DNA of 64,000 nt, from assembly GCF_003473485.1 (NCBI RefSeq), contig NC_053045.1:27192494-27256493 (forward strand), given 5' to 3'. Under the pieces are notes generated by a model, which had not been told where the DNA came from, searched no databases, and worked only from the letters and a program-made list of their open reading frames with translations. Shown here in pieces: positions 10,606-23,313 of the stretch. How positions within the stretch are numbered: the stretch's first letter is position 1; each line of letters begins with the position of its first letter. The DNA comes from Medicago truncatula (lineage: Eukaryota; Streptophyta; Magnoliopsida; Fabales; Fabaceae). The position numbers were made by a program, and so were the translations under genes.

Positions 10606-11002
10606 AGACAGTAAATGAAGTGTAGAAGACACTATCTAGACAAGCTATTTGAACCAGTGCAATAACTATAACTACGCCAACAACAATGGCTGCTGCTAGC
10701 CAAATAATGGAACCAATGGCTGCTATACAATATTCCAGCAACAGCAGAGCAATTTTGGATTCAGTGAACAACACAAGTGTTCATTTAACATCCATTTATG
10801 GAAAGCCAAAAAATAATTACAAGAAAATAAGCTTCCATATGAAGTTACAACTTGTAAAAGATAAAAAAAATCTCAGCTAAAAATAAATAAATCCTTGTTT
10901 TCTACGATTTGAATTACATTTATGATCACCTTAAATGGTATCAAGCCAAAGAATGGAAACAATGATTTCTATACAATAAGCCAGTAACATACCACACAGT
11001 TT

Positions 11003-13889
11003 TTAAGCTCTATCAAAAGGCGCTGTATCATTATAACAAGTTTCCCATACAGCTTCCATAGCATTCTTCGCAGTTGAACCAGAACAAAACGGATTTGCAG
11101 CCAATGATGTTAAAACTCTCCTTTTGATGCATTCCTTCAAGGTGGATTAAATTAACTCAGTGTTGAAGTAGTTAGGGTAAATTCCATAAAATTTTAAAAC
11201 AGAAAATTGTTTGATGTGAAACAATGAAATCTGGAAATAATCTATGGGAATTTCACTTCATTGAGAATGATAGACAGAGTACAGCAAATTATAACCATTA
11301 TAGAAGGACAAAAGGAGACACAAAATCATTATCCCTGTCTCGACATCATCGTCGCCTAACTGGTCTGAAGTATCAAAAGGTAGTCAAAAGGGAACATGAT
11401 TAAAGAAGTCTAAACTCTAAATTTATAAAGCACGGACACTAGGCACGACACGCACATCTGTAAACTCAGAAATATAGGACACCGTGAATCCGTGGCATGA
11501 ACAGAATATCTTATTTGACTTTCCAATCACCTTGGATGATTTTTAGCCATAATAACTCACACATGCCTTGAGCATTGGGTCTGATTTCTGATTTTGCAGA
11601 AGGGGAGAATGGCTTTGAGGGTAGGGGAGGAAAAGAGAAAGGGAGGGATGTTTCTCACCTTGTTTGGGAGAAGAAAAGAAAATAAAGGGGAGAGGGAAAG
11701 AAGAATGTATATGATATATATTTGTTTCTTTTGAGAGTCTTATAAAAGAGAAATATGATTTGAATAATTTGCCAAATCCCTCTAAAACCACCTCTCAAAT
11801 ACATCTTCTTGAGTTCCTCCATATAGAAGGGTTTTAATTTTATAGATAAAAAACCCCGTGTAAAGTTAGGGGCTATCATTCTTTCCACTTCCATTTATTT
11901 TCCTTCCTTACCCCCAAAATCCTCTCATTCCTTTCCCTCATAACTTCTAAATAAAGCCTAAATAATTTGCATATTCTGCATCAGCATAAGCTTCTAGACT
12001 CAATTTGTCATTCTTAAATAGAGTGCGCGAATACTCACTCTATTCTAGTAGAGCAGAACTCAGTGGGCAGCTTGAAGATGAGGTTCTCTAGGAACATTGA
12101 TATATGGGCTAATTACACATACAAAGTGTATGATAGGAACCCTTATCTATCTAACCCTATAATTATCTTCTCATCATCTTCATAAAATTCTTCTTTTATC
12201 AATGGTATAGGAGAAAAAAAGTTGCCCAGTGCTTAATGTTCAAATTATCATAGCATATCTCAACTAAAATACTTTGAAAAATTCAATACTGAAGCCTTTG
12301 TTGCAAACTAACTCAACTACAGTACTTTCATTAAAATTGCTGCACATTATCTACGAAATATTCAACCAAAGTAAATGTTAAGTATAAATGAAGAAAGGAA
12401 AGAAATGGCATACTTGTTCTTGCCCTCGTATTTTCAAATGTCCTCGTAGAAGTTCCCGTTTGTAATGACAATCACCACTTAGATGACCAGCTCTTATCTG
12501 TTTCATATAATCATCAATAAAAAAAATGATTAAAGGAAAGTAATGCATAAAACTACATCAAAATCTGTATGATTAAAAGGGTGCTTTCAAAAGGAACCTC
12601 ACTACAAGCATGGTGAGCACAATCAGTCCAATCCAAGTTTGCAGCTCGACAGTCATCAAATACATGAATTAGCTCATGAACTATCACCCGGTTAACCTCA
12701 TCTTGCATTTCTATCTGATTTGCGCACACAACTATCTATGTTCAAGAAACGTAGAATAATACTATTAGTAAATTGAAAACCTTAGAGTAAATAATCATAT
12801 TAAGTATTGAATACAACGCTATTCGACCACTAAACGAGACGACAACAACTGAGATTATTTTCATCATCAATTTTGTGTATTATTTCAGCTTTTTAAGCCA
12901 ACTCAAACTTGTCACTGGTAATAAGTGCACCATCGTACGGAACAGCACACCCTCCTCTCTAAGGAGTGATTGTCTACTTCTGATCTATCTAACTTTGGTG
13001 ACCTTCTCTTTATCTCTCTAAACACACAATATTCTCTCATTCAGACAATCTTATTTTAATTACTATTCTCTCTCCTAAATAGACTTAAGTCACAAAACCT
13101 TGACATTAGACCGGTGTTGTCGATGGCAGATGGTGGTCCATGGCGGAGAGCCGAAATCCCGTCATATTGTCTGCTTTGTGGCGCCACCATATCAGATTAT
13201 GGTGGTCCATGGCAGAGAGCCAAAATCCCACCATACCAACCACTTTGTGGCACCGTCATATCGGATTATGGTGGAAAATGCTGCCATATCGGCTGAAATT
13301 GAGCCCAAAAACCGGCACCAACATCTGCCATTCCTAATATTTGACAACACTGCGTTACACAATCAATTTCCCTCCTCATTTGTAACGATAACCTCTTAAT
13401 TAAGCTTGTTTATATAAGTTATTTGTATAACAAAAGATTCAAATCAAATTGTTTTCGTATACACTATAAATTCTTTTATAAGCTATCCTAGAGAACTTAC
13501 AAAAAAAAACTTAAAACACAGCTTATGCACATGTCATACATTGTTTTCATAAATTCTCTCAAATAAGTCAATCGAAACGTACCCCTTCACCCGGAACATA
13601 ACCACCAGCATGATTTTGATCACAATTAATAGCTTTGAAGAAATTATCTTGAACAGGACACCCAGCTTTCTCCAAATGTTCTCTTAAGAATCTCGCTGTT
13701 GGAGCTGATATATAAACAAATAAAATCAATGAGAATTAAAATTACAGAGAAAACCCTAAAACCAGAAAATGTAGTAATAGATTGAATTGAAATACTTTTG
13801 AGACCCTTCTGAATCATGCTTTCACATTCGTTGAGAGCTTTCTTCTCGGATTTGGTGGAGGAGGAAGAAGAAGAGTCAAACTCATCCAT
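11003..13889 (-). CDS. ATP23: ATP23-type mitochondrial metalloprotease, copy B
   Basis: Five exons on the minus strand: 13889-13796, 13704-13583, 12735-12598, 12497-12414, 11134-11003; 189 residues, all GT-AG and in frame. The zinc motif HELIH is at residues 92-96 (VIVHELIHVFDDCRAA), with HLSGDCHYKRE and CYNDTAPFDRA at the C-terminal end. Length and exon plan are those expected for plant ATP23; the extra 60-nt exon of copy A is absent. Internal exons of 122, 138 and 84 nt are the same lengths in both copies. The last codon (Pro) of copy A is missing here because the stop comes one codon earlier. Both copies keep the catalytic residues, so neither looks like a pseudogene. Alternative names in other databases: Ku70-binding family protein. 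Confidence 0.93.
13112..13352. mobile_element. hAT-like MITE private to ATP23 copy B
   Basis: 241 bp in intron 2 of copy B, absent from copy A. Ends are CGGTGTTGTC...GACAACACTG in inverted form. The 8-bp flanks CATTAGAC (13104-13111) and CGTTACAC (13353-13360) match at 6 of 8 positions, as expected for an aged hAT duplication. Inside, a ~70-bp unit (GGTGGTCCATGGCRGAGAGC...) is repeated at 13131-13200 and 13201-13269. Confidence 0.75.
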
Positions 13890-13960
13890 CTGATTCAGGG
13901 TTATACTTCAGCAGCTACAGAGGTGTAAGGGTTCGGTTCAGTTGTTACAGGTAAATTCCA

Positions 13961-14310
13961 AGCATGATTTTTTACTCCAGTAGTAGCAAGGTTGAATAAA
14001 TTTTTTTAAGCGTAATTAAATGAATTTGAATTTAACAAAAACTAAAATGAAATTTAGCACGAAAGGCACCATATTATATATTAATTCACATTTTTTATTT
14101 GTATCATATCAATTTTAGTCTAACTTATTTATTTCAATTTAATATTTATACTGCTCAGAAAAAATTGGTTTAGAAAAAATGGCTAAAAATTGTAGTTGGT
14201 TTGTTAGTTTATTAATTTATGGTGTAGATTTAAATTTAAAACTGAAAAAATTGAATCGTTAATGGTAAATTTATCCAAAAAAAAATCCGACCAAAGTTAG
14301 TTCCTTATAT
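13961..14310. other. AT-rich flank upstream of ATP23 copy B
   Basis: No gene. It ends with the 13-bp sequence TAGTTCCTTATAT (14298-14310), which is the left target-site copy of the adjoining LINE. Confidence 0.5.
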
Positions 14311-16736
14311 AGGTTTTTACAAGGATTTTTGGCTTGATGTGAAAGATGATGTGATGCGTTTTGTTGGTGATTTTCATAGGAATGGTAAGTTAACCAAAGG
14401 TATCAATTATACTTTTATAGCTCTAATTCCTAAGGTAAATTCTCTTCAATCTTTAAGTGATTTTCATCCTATCTCATTGGTTGGAAGTTTGTATAAGATT
14501 CTGGCTAAGTTGTTGGCTAATTAGGTTGAGGCAGGTCATTGGTAGTGTCATTTCTGATGTTCAAACTGCGTTTGTTAAGAATAGACAAATTTTGGATGGG
14601 ATTCTGATTGCGAATGAGGTAGTGGATGAGGCTCGTAAAAATAAAAAGGAATTGTTGATGTTTAAAGTGGATTTTGAGAAAGCGTACGATTCGGTTGATT
14701 GGGGTTATTTAGATGCGGTGATGGCTAAAATGGGATTTCCGACTTTATGGAGAAAATGGATCAAAGAATGTGTTACAACGGCTACGGCTTCCGTTTTGGT
14801 GAATGGTAGTCCCACGGATGAGTTTCCTTTGGGTAGAGGTTTGCGTCAGGGAGACCCCCTTTCTCCTTTTTTATTTTTACTGGCTGCTGAGGGGTTGCAT
14901 GTGATGATGAAGGCTATGGTTGATGCTAATTTGTTTAGAGGTTATAGTGTTGGGTCTGATAATGAGGTGGTTGTATCGCATCTTCAGTTTGCAGATGACA
15001 CTTTACTTTTAGGTGAGAAAAGTTGGGCGAATGTTTGAGTGTTGCGGGCGGTTTTAATTCTTTTGAGGCGGTGTCTGGGTTAAAAATAAATTTCCATAAA
15101 AGTTTGTTGGTTGGTGTAAATGTTTCTGACTCTTGGTTAACGGAAGCAGCGTCGTTGCTGAATTGTAAGGTTGGTACTTTGCCCTTTACTTATTTGGGAT
15201 TGCCGATAGGTGGAAACCCGCGTCGTCTGTCTTTTTGGGAACCGGTAGTTAACCGTATTAGATCTAGACTGTCTAGTTGGCAAAGTAGGTTTCTTTCCTT
15301 TGGAGGTCGCTTGATTCTTTTAAAGTATGTCTTGACCGCGCTACCTGTCTATGCTCTTTCCTTCTTCAAGGCTCCAGCAGGTACAATCTCTTCCATAGAT
15401 TCTATTTTATCTATAAAAAAAAAAAATTGTGGGGGGGGAGTGAGGATCATAGAAAAATATCTTAGGTGGGTTGGCAGAGAGTTTGTATGAGAAAGGAGTA
15501 TGGTGGTTTAGGAGTTAGGCGGTTGAGGGAGTTTAATGAGGCGTTGTTAGGGAAGTGGTGCTGGAGATTACTTGTTGATCGTGGAGGGTTGTGGTATAGG
15601 GTGTTGGTTGCTAGATATGGTGTTAGGGACGGGAGGTTGGAGGATGGGGGCCGGAGTGGTTCTTTTTGGTGGAAGGAGGTTGGTAGGATTGGGGAAGGGG
15701 AGGGTGAGCGCGGTGGTGGATGGTTCGAGGGTCGTGTGGTTAGGTGTGTGGGTGATGGGGAGGATACTTTGTTTTGGCATGAGCGGTGGTGTGGAGATGT
15801 CCCTTTCAGGATTCGTTTTAGAAGGTTATTTGGTTTAGCTTTAGATAAATCCATTACTGTTAAAGAGATGTTTTCTTTAGGTTGGGGGGAGGAGGGAGGG
15901 GGATGGCAGTGGAGGCGGAGGTTGTGGGCATGGGAGGAGAAGCTTCTTGCGGAGTGTAGGTTATTACTTGCTAATGTTTCTTTGCAACCTCTTTCTTATG
16001 ATGTGTGGCAGTGGCAACCGGATCCTTGTCAAGGGTACACAGTCCGTGGAGCTTATGCTTTGCTTACTGATCAAGAGGAGCAGCAGGATGGTCTTTGTGA
16101 AGATTTGGTTTGGCACAAACAGGTTCCCCTTAAGTGTCTATTTTTGCTTGGAGATTGATTCGAGATAGACTTCCTACAAAGTCTAATTTAGCATATCGTG
16201 GTATTTTGAATTCAGAGGCTTGTTTATGTGTGTCAGGGTGTGGTGTTTTGGAAGATGCTCGACATTTATTTTTGTCTTGCAGCTTCTTTGGTTCTTTATG
16301 GTCGTTGGTGAGATCCTGGATAGGCTTTGATGGTGTTGATCATTGTGACATTTCAAATCATTGTGCACATTTTGCTTTTTACACAGGTGGTTTGAAAGCA
16401 AGGAGATCTTTTCTTCAGCTTATTTGGTTATTGACGATGTGGGTTATCTGGAATGAAAGAAATAACAGAATTTTTAAGCAAAAAGAAAGTTCATCAGTGC
16501 AATTATTAGATAAAGTAAAGTATCAGTCTTTGTGGTGGCTGAAAGCTAGTAAGGTTGTTTTTGTGTTTGGTGATCAGATGTGGGTGTCGAATCCATTGTC
16601 TTGTTTAGGCATTGGTTAACATTTTGTTGTAATCTGGTATCGTTTGAAGTAGTTTTTTCGATATATATTGTGCTGAAAAGGCTATTTTTGCAGTGTTAAT
16701 ATAATCCATTTTTGCTTATTCAAAAAAAAAAAAAAA
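14311..16736 (+). mobile_element. 5'-truncated L1-type LINE with poly(A) and 13-bp target duplication
   Basis: Contains reverse transcriptase motifs FKVDFEKAYDSVDW, LRQGDPLSPFLF and LQFADDTLL, then a zf-RVT domain (VSIFAWRLIRDRLPT, CxxxGC...HLFLSC) and a short tail. It ends in a ~15-nt poly(A) at 16722-16736. TAGTTCCTTATAT occurs on both sides (14298-14310 and 16737-16749). The endonuclease and N-terminal ORF are missing because of 5' truncation. Reading-frame shifts near 14521, 15050, 15420-15480 and 16140 make it inactive. Confidence 0.96.
14339..16619 (+). pseudogene. Broken LINE polyprotein (reverse transcriptase to zf-RVT)
   Basis: Coding remains inside the LINE, split into five frames: 14339-14521, 14521-15038, 15050-15420, 15466-16140 and 16134-16619. 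The catalytic FADD of the reverse transcriptase is intact in the second piece, but one-base gains or losses separate the pieces. Homology to the L1-type plant polyprotein is obvious throughout. It would not give a functional protein. Confidence 0.93.
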
Positions 16737-16906
16737 TAGTTCCTTATATTATTGTTCGTGATATTAGTTGATGATAATAAACCTTTAGTCACGAGATTCA
16801 TTTCATAACAGCTCCTATTTGAATTTAGGAATTAACAAAGACATGCTTATAACAACCAAACCATAATTGATGAGTTTAAGAGTAAAATTGTTTGAAAATA
16901 GATTAG

Positions 16907-18053
16907 GGCCCGTTTGGATAAACATTAGAACTTATAACATTAGAGCTTACATCATAAACTCTTATATTTGATAAGTTATTTATGTTTGGATATGTACACT
17001 AAAAAGTACTTACATAAATTGAAGTGTTTGGATTTGACATTACATAAGCAATTATTGAAATTTTAAATATTTTTAATTTAACAAAAAAATCAAATAATCG
17101 AACCACAATTATCAAGATTTTTTTTGATAAAATTAATCAAGATTTAAAAACAATATTATAATATATTAATTATAATTATAATTATATATATATATATATA
17201 TTAATCAATATTCTTCCTTAAAAAAAAAAATCAATATTTATATAAGACAAAATTAACATTACTTCATAAAAAAAAAAACAAAATTAACATTGACGTGTAA
17301 ATAAACTTACCATATATATAGAAAAGACAAAAAAAAAATTTGAACAATCAAAAATGGAATTATATTAACCACCAAAAGCAACTCTTCTAGCACAAGGTGT
17401 GCCAAAAGAACTACTCTACAAACATAGAGTCATACAAACAACCAAAGCAAACCATTACACGATACCCAAACATCGTAAGGGACTTGAACAAAATTAATAT
17501 TAGAGGTGTAAATAAACTTGCCATACATATATATAGAAAAGACAAAATTAACATTAGAGGTGTAGATAAACTTACCATATATATAGATATTAGTGTACAA
17601 TTTGTTACTAAAAAAAGACAAGTTAACTTTGTTTTTTTATTCAGTTTCATTTTGTTACGTAACAAAAAAATAATAAAAATATTCCTTAAAAAAAAATATT
17701 AGTTATATGTTACTTTAGTAAGATAAGTATATAGCAATTTTGTTACTCATGCACCGCCAAAGATAACTAACATTATAATTAAAATATATGTTTGTTTCTA
17801 AAAACAAAAAATAAAAAATAAAATATATGTTTTGAAAAAGTGGATCCAGAGATAACCGAAGGAGGTTACATAAATTCATAAGCTCCTTGTTAAGCCGAGG
17901 GTAAGCTGAAAATTTAGGCTTATTAAATATGGCATAAGCAGCTTATGAAACTATGATAAACTATTTTTATTTATTTACCCAAACACCTTTAAAAAAGACT
18001 TATGGGAGTAGATAAGCCCACATAAGCTCAAAATAAGCCAATCCAAACGGTCC
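16907..18053. mobile_element. Harbinger-like element, 1.15 kb, with internal tandem repeats
   Basis: Left end GGCCCGTTTGGATAA and right end inverted GGACCGTTTGGATTGG. TAG flanks both sides (16904-16906, 18054-18056), a 3-bp duplication as in PIF/Harbinger elements. Inside, the unit ACAAAATTAACATTAGAGGTGT...CTTACCATATATATAG is repeated about three times (near 17279, 17489 and 17545). There is no transposase, so it is non-autonomous. Confidence 0.7.
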
Positions 18054-18056
18054 TAG

Positions 18057-18640
18057 GTATGTTGAAAATAATCTACACAAAAATATTATGTATTCTTTAT
18101 TTTAGTAGTATAATATAGATATTGATTAAAAATTTAATTATCTTTTTTAATAACACTCAAAATTATTGTATTTCAGAGATTTGACAAACATGACATTTAA
18201 TTTTGAGTTGTGTTATTTGAACATCAATTTGTTTGACAAATCTAATGGACAACCATATTTTTACAAAGAAAAATATGTATTGGCACAAAAACCAAAACAA
18301 TAGAGAGAGTAAAAATATAATGTGAGTATGAGATAAAGTTCTCACAAAAGTTGTTATAAAATGGTTGTACAAATGTCATTGCTTTTTAATTTTATGGTTG
18401 GTTTGAGTGGTAAGATACTTGAATACCATAATCAAATGGCTCGCTAATTTTCAAGGACATAGAAAACTCATTTTAGAATGGGTAAACTACATTATATGTC
18501 CAACATGTTTTTTTACTAGAGATCAGAGGTGTCAATTTATGTAGTAGAGTTTTTTTATCCACCCTCCACACCTTCTTCAAATTATGAAGTCCAAGAAATA
18601 TAGGATAGTGGAGGGTGTTTTTAACGTATTTCTATACCTT
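18057..18640. other. AT-rich intergenic sequence, nothing recognised
   Basis: No gene or bounded repeat seen. The stretch near 18400 (GGTTTGAGTGGTAAGATACT) vaguely resembles an A box of a tRNA-derived SINE, but no B box follows. Confidence 0.4.
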
Positions 18641-18699
18641 TTAAATGATATAATCTGAAATGTTAGAGGATGCGCGAGAGAAGCTAGTATGGTGGGATG

Positions 18700-19715
18700 T
18701 CGTTGTCAACAGACAGTTTGAACTGTAAGTTGATGTTAACAATGTCATGCAAAACAAGCCTAAGGCCGATTGAACCGATGATGATAAGAAAAAGGTCCAA
18801 TATGATTTGAGAGCGAGGAATATACTCATTTCCGCACTTGGCATAAACGAGTATCACTCGGTCGCACATTATAAGACCTCTAAGACAATGTGGGACCTTT
18901 TGAAAACTCTCTATGAGGGTACCGAGGACGTCAAGCAATCAAAAAATTTAAAAGTAAAGAAGGATTTTGAAAATTGCAAAGAAGAGTATGCATCTCTAGT
19001 TAACAAACACATTACAATTCCACCTAACAAGTCATCTAAAGTTGATTTACCCAAGACTCCTAAACCTAAGGATATTGATAAATGTGAAGCTTGTCCTAAG
19101 TTACATGAAGAGATTGTGTCTCTAAAAAGTAAAATAGAACAAGCCTCAATTGTTTCCATGGCTTTTGCTAAAAGGTCAAAAAGTGTTTATTTACACCGCA
19201 AAAGATCTTTCAAAAGGAAGTTTGAAAAGAAAAATCATAATATCAAAGGCCATGGACACTAAGTTAGGTATCACTATTGTGGAGAAGTTGAGCACACTAC
19301 ACCTCATTGCAATACTATGAAAAGTTTTGGTTCCAAAAGACTTAATGATGTGGGTGCCTAAACAATCTACTTGTTTCACTGATCCCAAGTACCCGACATA
19401 TTTTGGGGACCTAAATTTTACCTAAAATGTTGTAGATAGTGGTTGTTCAATGTACATGACTGGAGACTCATCCATGTCCATCAACTTCAAAAGAAAAGAA
19501 CGTGGGTTTGTCCCTTACGGTGACAACAATCAAGGTAAATGAGTTGTGGAAAATCCCTCAATACCTACTATTAAAGATGTTATGCTTGTTGAAGGGCTTA
19601 AACACAATCGTCTAAGCATTAACCAAGTTTATTACAATGAGTTTACTATTACTTTTGATGCCCAAAGTTGCCTTATTGAGCATAATACCAACAAGGAAAT
19701 TGTGTTTAAGCAATA
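18700..19715 (+). pseudogene. Copia-type gag/protease remnant
   Basis: The 18807-19262 frame reads RNILISALGINEYHSVAHYK and MWDLLKTLYEGTEDVKQSK, typical of copia gag (UBN2-like). Next come a decayed zinc knuckle (YHYCGEVEHTTPHC, first Cys replaced by Tyr) and a protease-like VDSGCSMYMTGD, with stops between them. The central part of gag is deleted. The similarity runs out near IVFKQ at ~19715. No LTRs, integrase or reverse transcriptase were found, so it is a fragment. Confidence 0.85.
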
Positions 19716-19729
19716 ATCCAAAGAGAGTA

Positions 19730-21590
19730 ATTTAAAGAATAAAACATAATTTATTAGTGACTTGCAAAGAGAAATTACAAGCAATAATCCAGAGCAATGT
19801 TCATCAAAGAGACAAGAATCTCCTTGCCATAACAAATAGTTATTTTACAAACTTATAACATTACATAACTGAACCATATAACAACTTTCTAACCGCTAGC
19901 ATATCTGAAACTAATTTCCACTTCAGAAAAGTAATATAATAACTTCCTAGTTGTTAGCATAACTGACACTAACTTTCGGTGATACTTCTTCTTCATTAGT
20001 ATCTGGTTTTTTATCAATATCTTTTATCTTGGATCTCCATCACGAGAAGATTTTCTATTGTCCTATCCCTGACATCTCTGTAGGTCTAAGGGGATATCAA
20101 CATAAAAATACATGTTTTATATTAACTCTATGATGAATTTCAATTTACTTATATTATTTTTGGAATGTGAGTAATTTGATGTCTTATTTTATTTTAAATT
20201 ATGTTGATTTTTTAAGTAAAATATTTATAAGAATAGCTGGTGGTCGCCTTGAGCATGGTCGAGATTGGCGACCGTCCGGGGCTCAAGGGTGTCATTTTTT
20301 TATTTATTTTAATAATACATGCATATATTATAAATATTTAGATATGAAGATATTATATGCCAAATAATTAGAGAGTAACATATTTTTGTGCTTGTTTGTT
20401 CAAAAAAGTGTCTTTTACCTTACACATTTGTGGAAAAACAAAAAAAAAATAATACATAAGAATAAATAAAAACAAATGAGAGAACAAATAAATAATCAAC
20501 TTTGCTGATGTTCTCCGTGTAATTCCGAATTGGTAAATGATTTAATTTATAATTTTTTCATAAAATAATACAATGTTACTAAATCTTATGTGCTTATTTT
20601 TTAAAAATAATTCAGTTATTGAACATAAAGCAGAAAAATAATACATAAATGTAATAATGGTTAAAATTGAGAATCTATTTGAATTTCTAACATATATAAA
20701 TATTTAATCTCATAAGACTGCATGACTTGAAAGTCTTTTTTAATACATGAAGAATGAAGAAAACATATACTTTTTGAAAGATATATTGGTGGTTCATGGA
20801 TGTGGTTGGTGGTGTTGTTTGTGATTGAAATCCATGACTAAAAAAGTTATATTTATTACATGAAGAATGTAGTTTGTGCTTGAAATACATTACTCCAAAA
20901 TCATATTTAGTTCATGAACCTCAGAGAAGATCAATTGCATGTGATTTATATAATATTCAAAATTATTATTTTTTAAATTTAAAGTTAAGGGTCAGTTGTT
21001 CAAATTAACCTTGTAATATACGTGAAGTTTGAAAATTGACTATGTAAAAAAAAAACAGATTCTATCCCTGCAATTTGAGATTATTCCTATTTTCACCCTC
21101 ATATTTTTTTTGTAGACATGAAAATACATAGATTGGGCTTGCAAAGTTTCATAGCATTCTGAAGAAGCCTTAATTTATTTTGATTTTTTAACCTAAACAT
21201 GCAAAATTGTAATTTTGTTCCGGGTAAGCATATACTTATGAGTCAAATTTTGTTCCCTAATTTTGTAGGCATGGTCAGAACTATATAAAAACCTTCACCT
21301 AAAAATTTTAAAGTTTTTAAACGAGTGACAGATTAACTCAAGATAGTGGACTGACACAATACACCTCTATTATTTGATTGAGAGTAACTAATTAAACAAA
21401 AAATCTCATTAATAACACCGGATCCCAAAACATCAAACTTAGGATCATCATCTTAAAATGGGTTTACCCTACTGAAATGTATCAAACTGGAGGTCTTAGA
21501 TGCAGTGATTTGTGAACGTGATGATAGTAACACGCCCCTGACCTCTTACTTATACTAGCCGTAGACCTAGTTAGAGTATTGAAATTTAAA
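19730..21590. other. Gene-free AT-rich interval
   Basis: No supportable gene. A GC-richer island at 20235-20300 (GGTCGCCTTGAGCATGG...GGGGCTCAAGG) stands out but matches nothing I know. The rest is low-complexity sequence. Confidence 0.45.
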
Positions 21591-21595
21591 AGACA

Positions 21596-21975
21596 GGAGT
21601 ATAATAACTCAAATGCTTCTAAAGGTCCTTTAAGTTTTTCATTTTTTTCAAAGTGGTCCTTTAAGTTTTAAAAGTCTCAAACAAGTCCTTTTAGTCTCAC
21701 ATTGTAGATAGCATAGTTGGTAATTGCTTCCTTGAACTCATCTTTGGTATCAAATTTGACTCATAACACCCACTTAAAATCAGTCATCTTTTTAGGCATG
21801 ACAAATGGTGGATAATGCTCTTTGTTGCTATCATCTGAATCATCATCATCATCATCTAAAAAGACTTGTTTGAAACGATTCAAAAACTAAAATGACTTGT
21901 TTGAGACTTTTGAAACTTAAATGATCACTTTGGGAAAAACGAAAAACTTAAAGGACCTTTAGATGCATTTGACCT
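21596..21975 (-). mobile_element. Small Mutator-like element carrying a MuDR transposase fragment
   Basis: About 95 bp at the left (CAAATGCTTCTAAAGGTCC...) recur inverted at the right (...GGACCTTTAGATGCATTTG). Between the arms the minus strand reads KKMTDFKWVL, a stop, then VKFDTKDEFKEAITNYAIYN. That resembles the N-terminal MuDR DNA-binding domain (…F.tKeeFkeAi.nYai…), preceded by an Asp-rich run from a GAT repeat. No clear 9-bp duplication was resolved. Confidence 0.65.
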
Positions 21976-22175
21976 AATTTCTATCATTGCAATACCTCTA
22001 AAGGTATTACAAATATCATTTTAAGACGGTATCTCCCACTTCACATTTATCAAACGAGCTTATAAGCTATAAGTTAAGAGCTAAAAGCTCTTTTTTGGAT
22101 GTTACTAAACAGACCCTAAATATGTCATCTTTCTTATCACATCTCATATCATTAATTATAATTATTTCTAATATT

Positions 22176-23313
22176 TGAGTAAATAGTCAATTTCCCCCCT
22201 GAAATTGTAGGTTTCGTCAATTACCCCCCTGAAATTAACAAAACTTCAATTACCCTCCTGAAATTGCATAACGTTAATCAATTTACCCCCTTCGTCAAAT
22301 TTTTTTGTTAACTGTTTACGGTTATGATCAAATACCCCCCTGAAATTTTGCACTTATGTGCAAAATGCCCCATAAACTTTAAAAATTTATATATTTTTTT
22401 TATCCTTGACTCAAAAGATATTAAAAACAAAAAAATTAACAATTATTGATCATATAAATATGTATGGAATGCATGTTTATGCAGCTATTGGTCATATAAA
22501 TCTTGGATAATGATAAATAGTACGGGACAGTGAGCACGAAAATTAACGAAAGTAGTTATTGCTTGCCATTCAGCCATGTATTCCGTAAATTGATTGTTTT
22601 CGGTACTTCTCATGTTATAATTGCCAAGCTTTTTATTAGCCATTACCCATGATTTCCGTCAAAGCATACTATATCAGTTTTTAATTTCATAAAAATTGGA
22701 CAATTTGGGCATTCGTCTATTTCCGTACGTGCATTTTTTCGTACCATATAGCATTGCTGATAAATCTTTATGGAAGATATGTTACTCTCATGTGTTTTAA
22801 ATATATACATATATAGAAGACTTTTTTTTACACAAGTTAATAATTATGTTAGAGTATGCAGTCATCAAGTACACAAGTCTTTGATAATTGTGTGTCCATA
22901 AAGAAAATTCATAGGTTAATATCTGCAGAAGGAAGAAGAAACAAGGCTTGTTGATAAATATGAAATATGAATGAAAAGGTTGCACATGACAAAACCATGT
23001 TTTCTTTGGCATACATTCATTCATTTTCTTGTGAATATAATTTTTATGACAATAGGTACAATATACTACTTGAAGAACTAAATGTATGATTTTTGGTAAG
23101 AAAAAAAATCTAAATTTTCAAGTTTAGGGGGCATTTTGCACATAAGTGCAAAATTTCAGGGGGTATTTGATCATAACCGTAAACAGTTAACAGAAAAATC
23201 TAACGGAGGGGTAAATTAATTAACGTTATGCAATTTCAGGAGGGTAATTGAAGTTTTGTTAATTACGAGGGAGTAATTGACGAAACTTACAATTGAAAAT
23301 TGACTATTTACTC
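22176..23313. mobile_element. Mutator-like non-autonomous element with ~200-bp inverted ends
   Basis: 1138 bp. The left arm (TGAGTAAATAGTCAATTTC, then repeated CCCCCCTGAAATT blocks, to ~22390) recurs inverted at 23105-23313. The 9-bp duplication TCTAATATT is exact at 22167-22175 and 23314-23322. The ~700-bp interior shows no recognisable gene. Confidence 0.92.
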
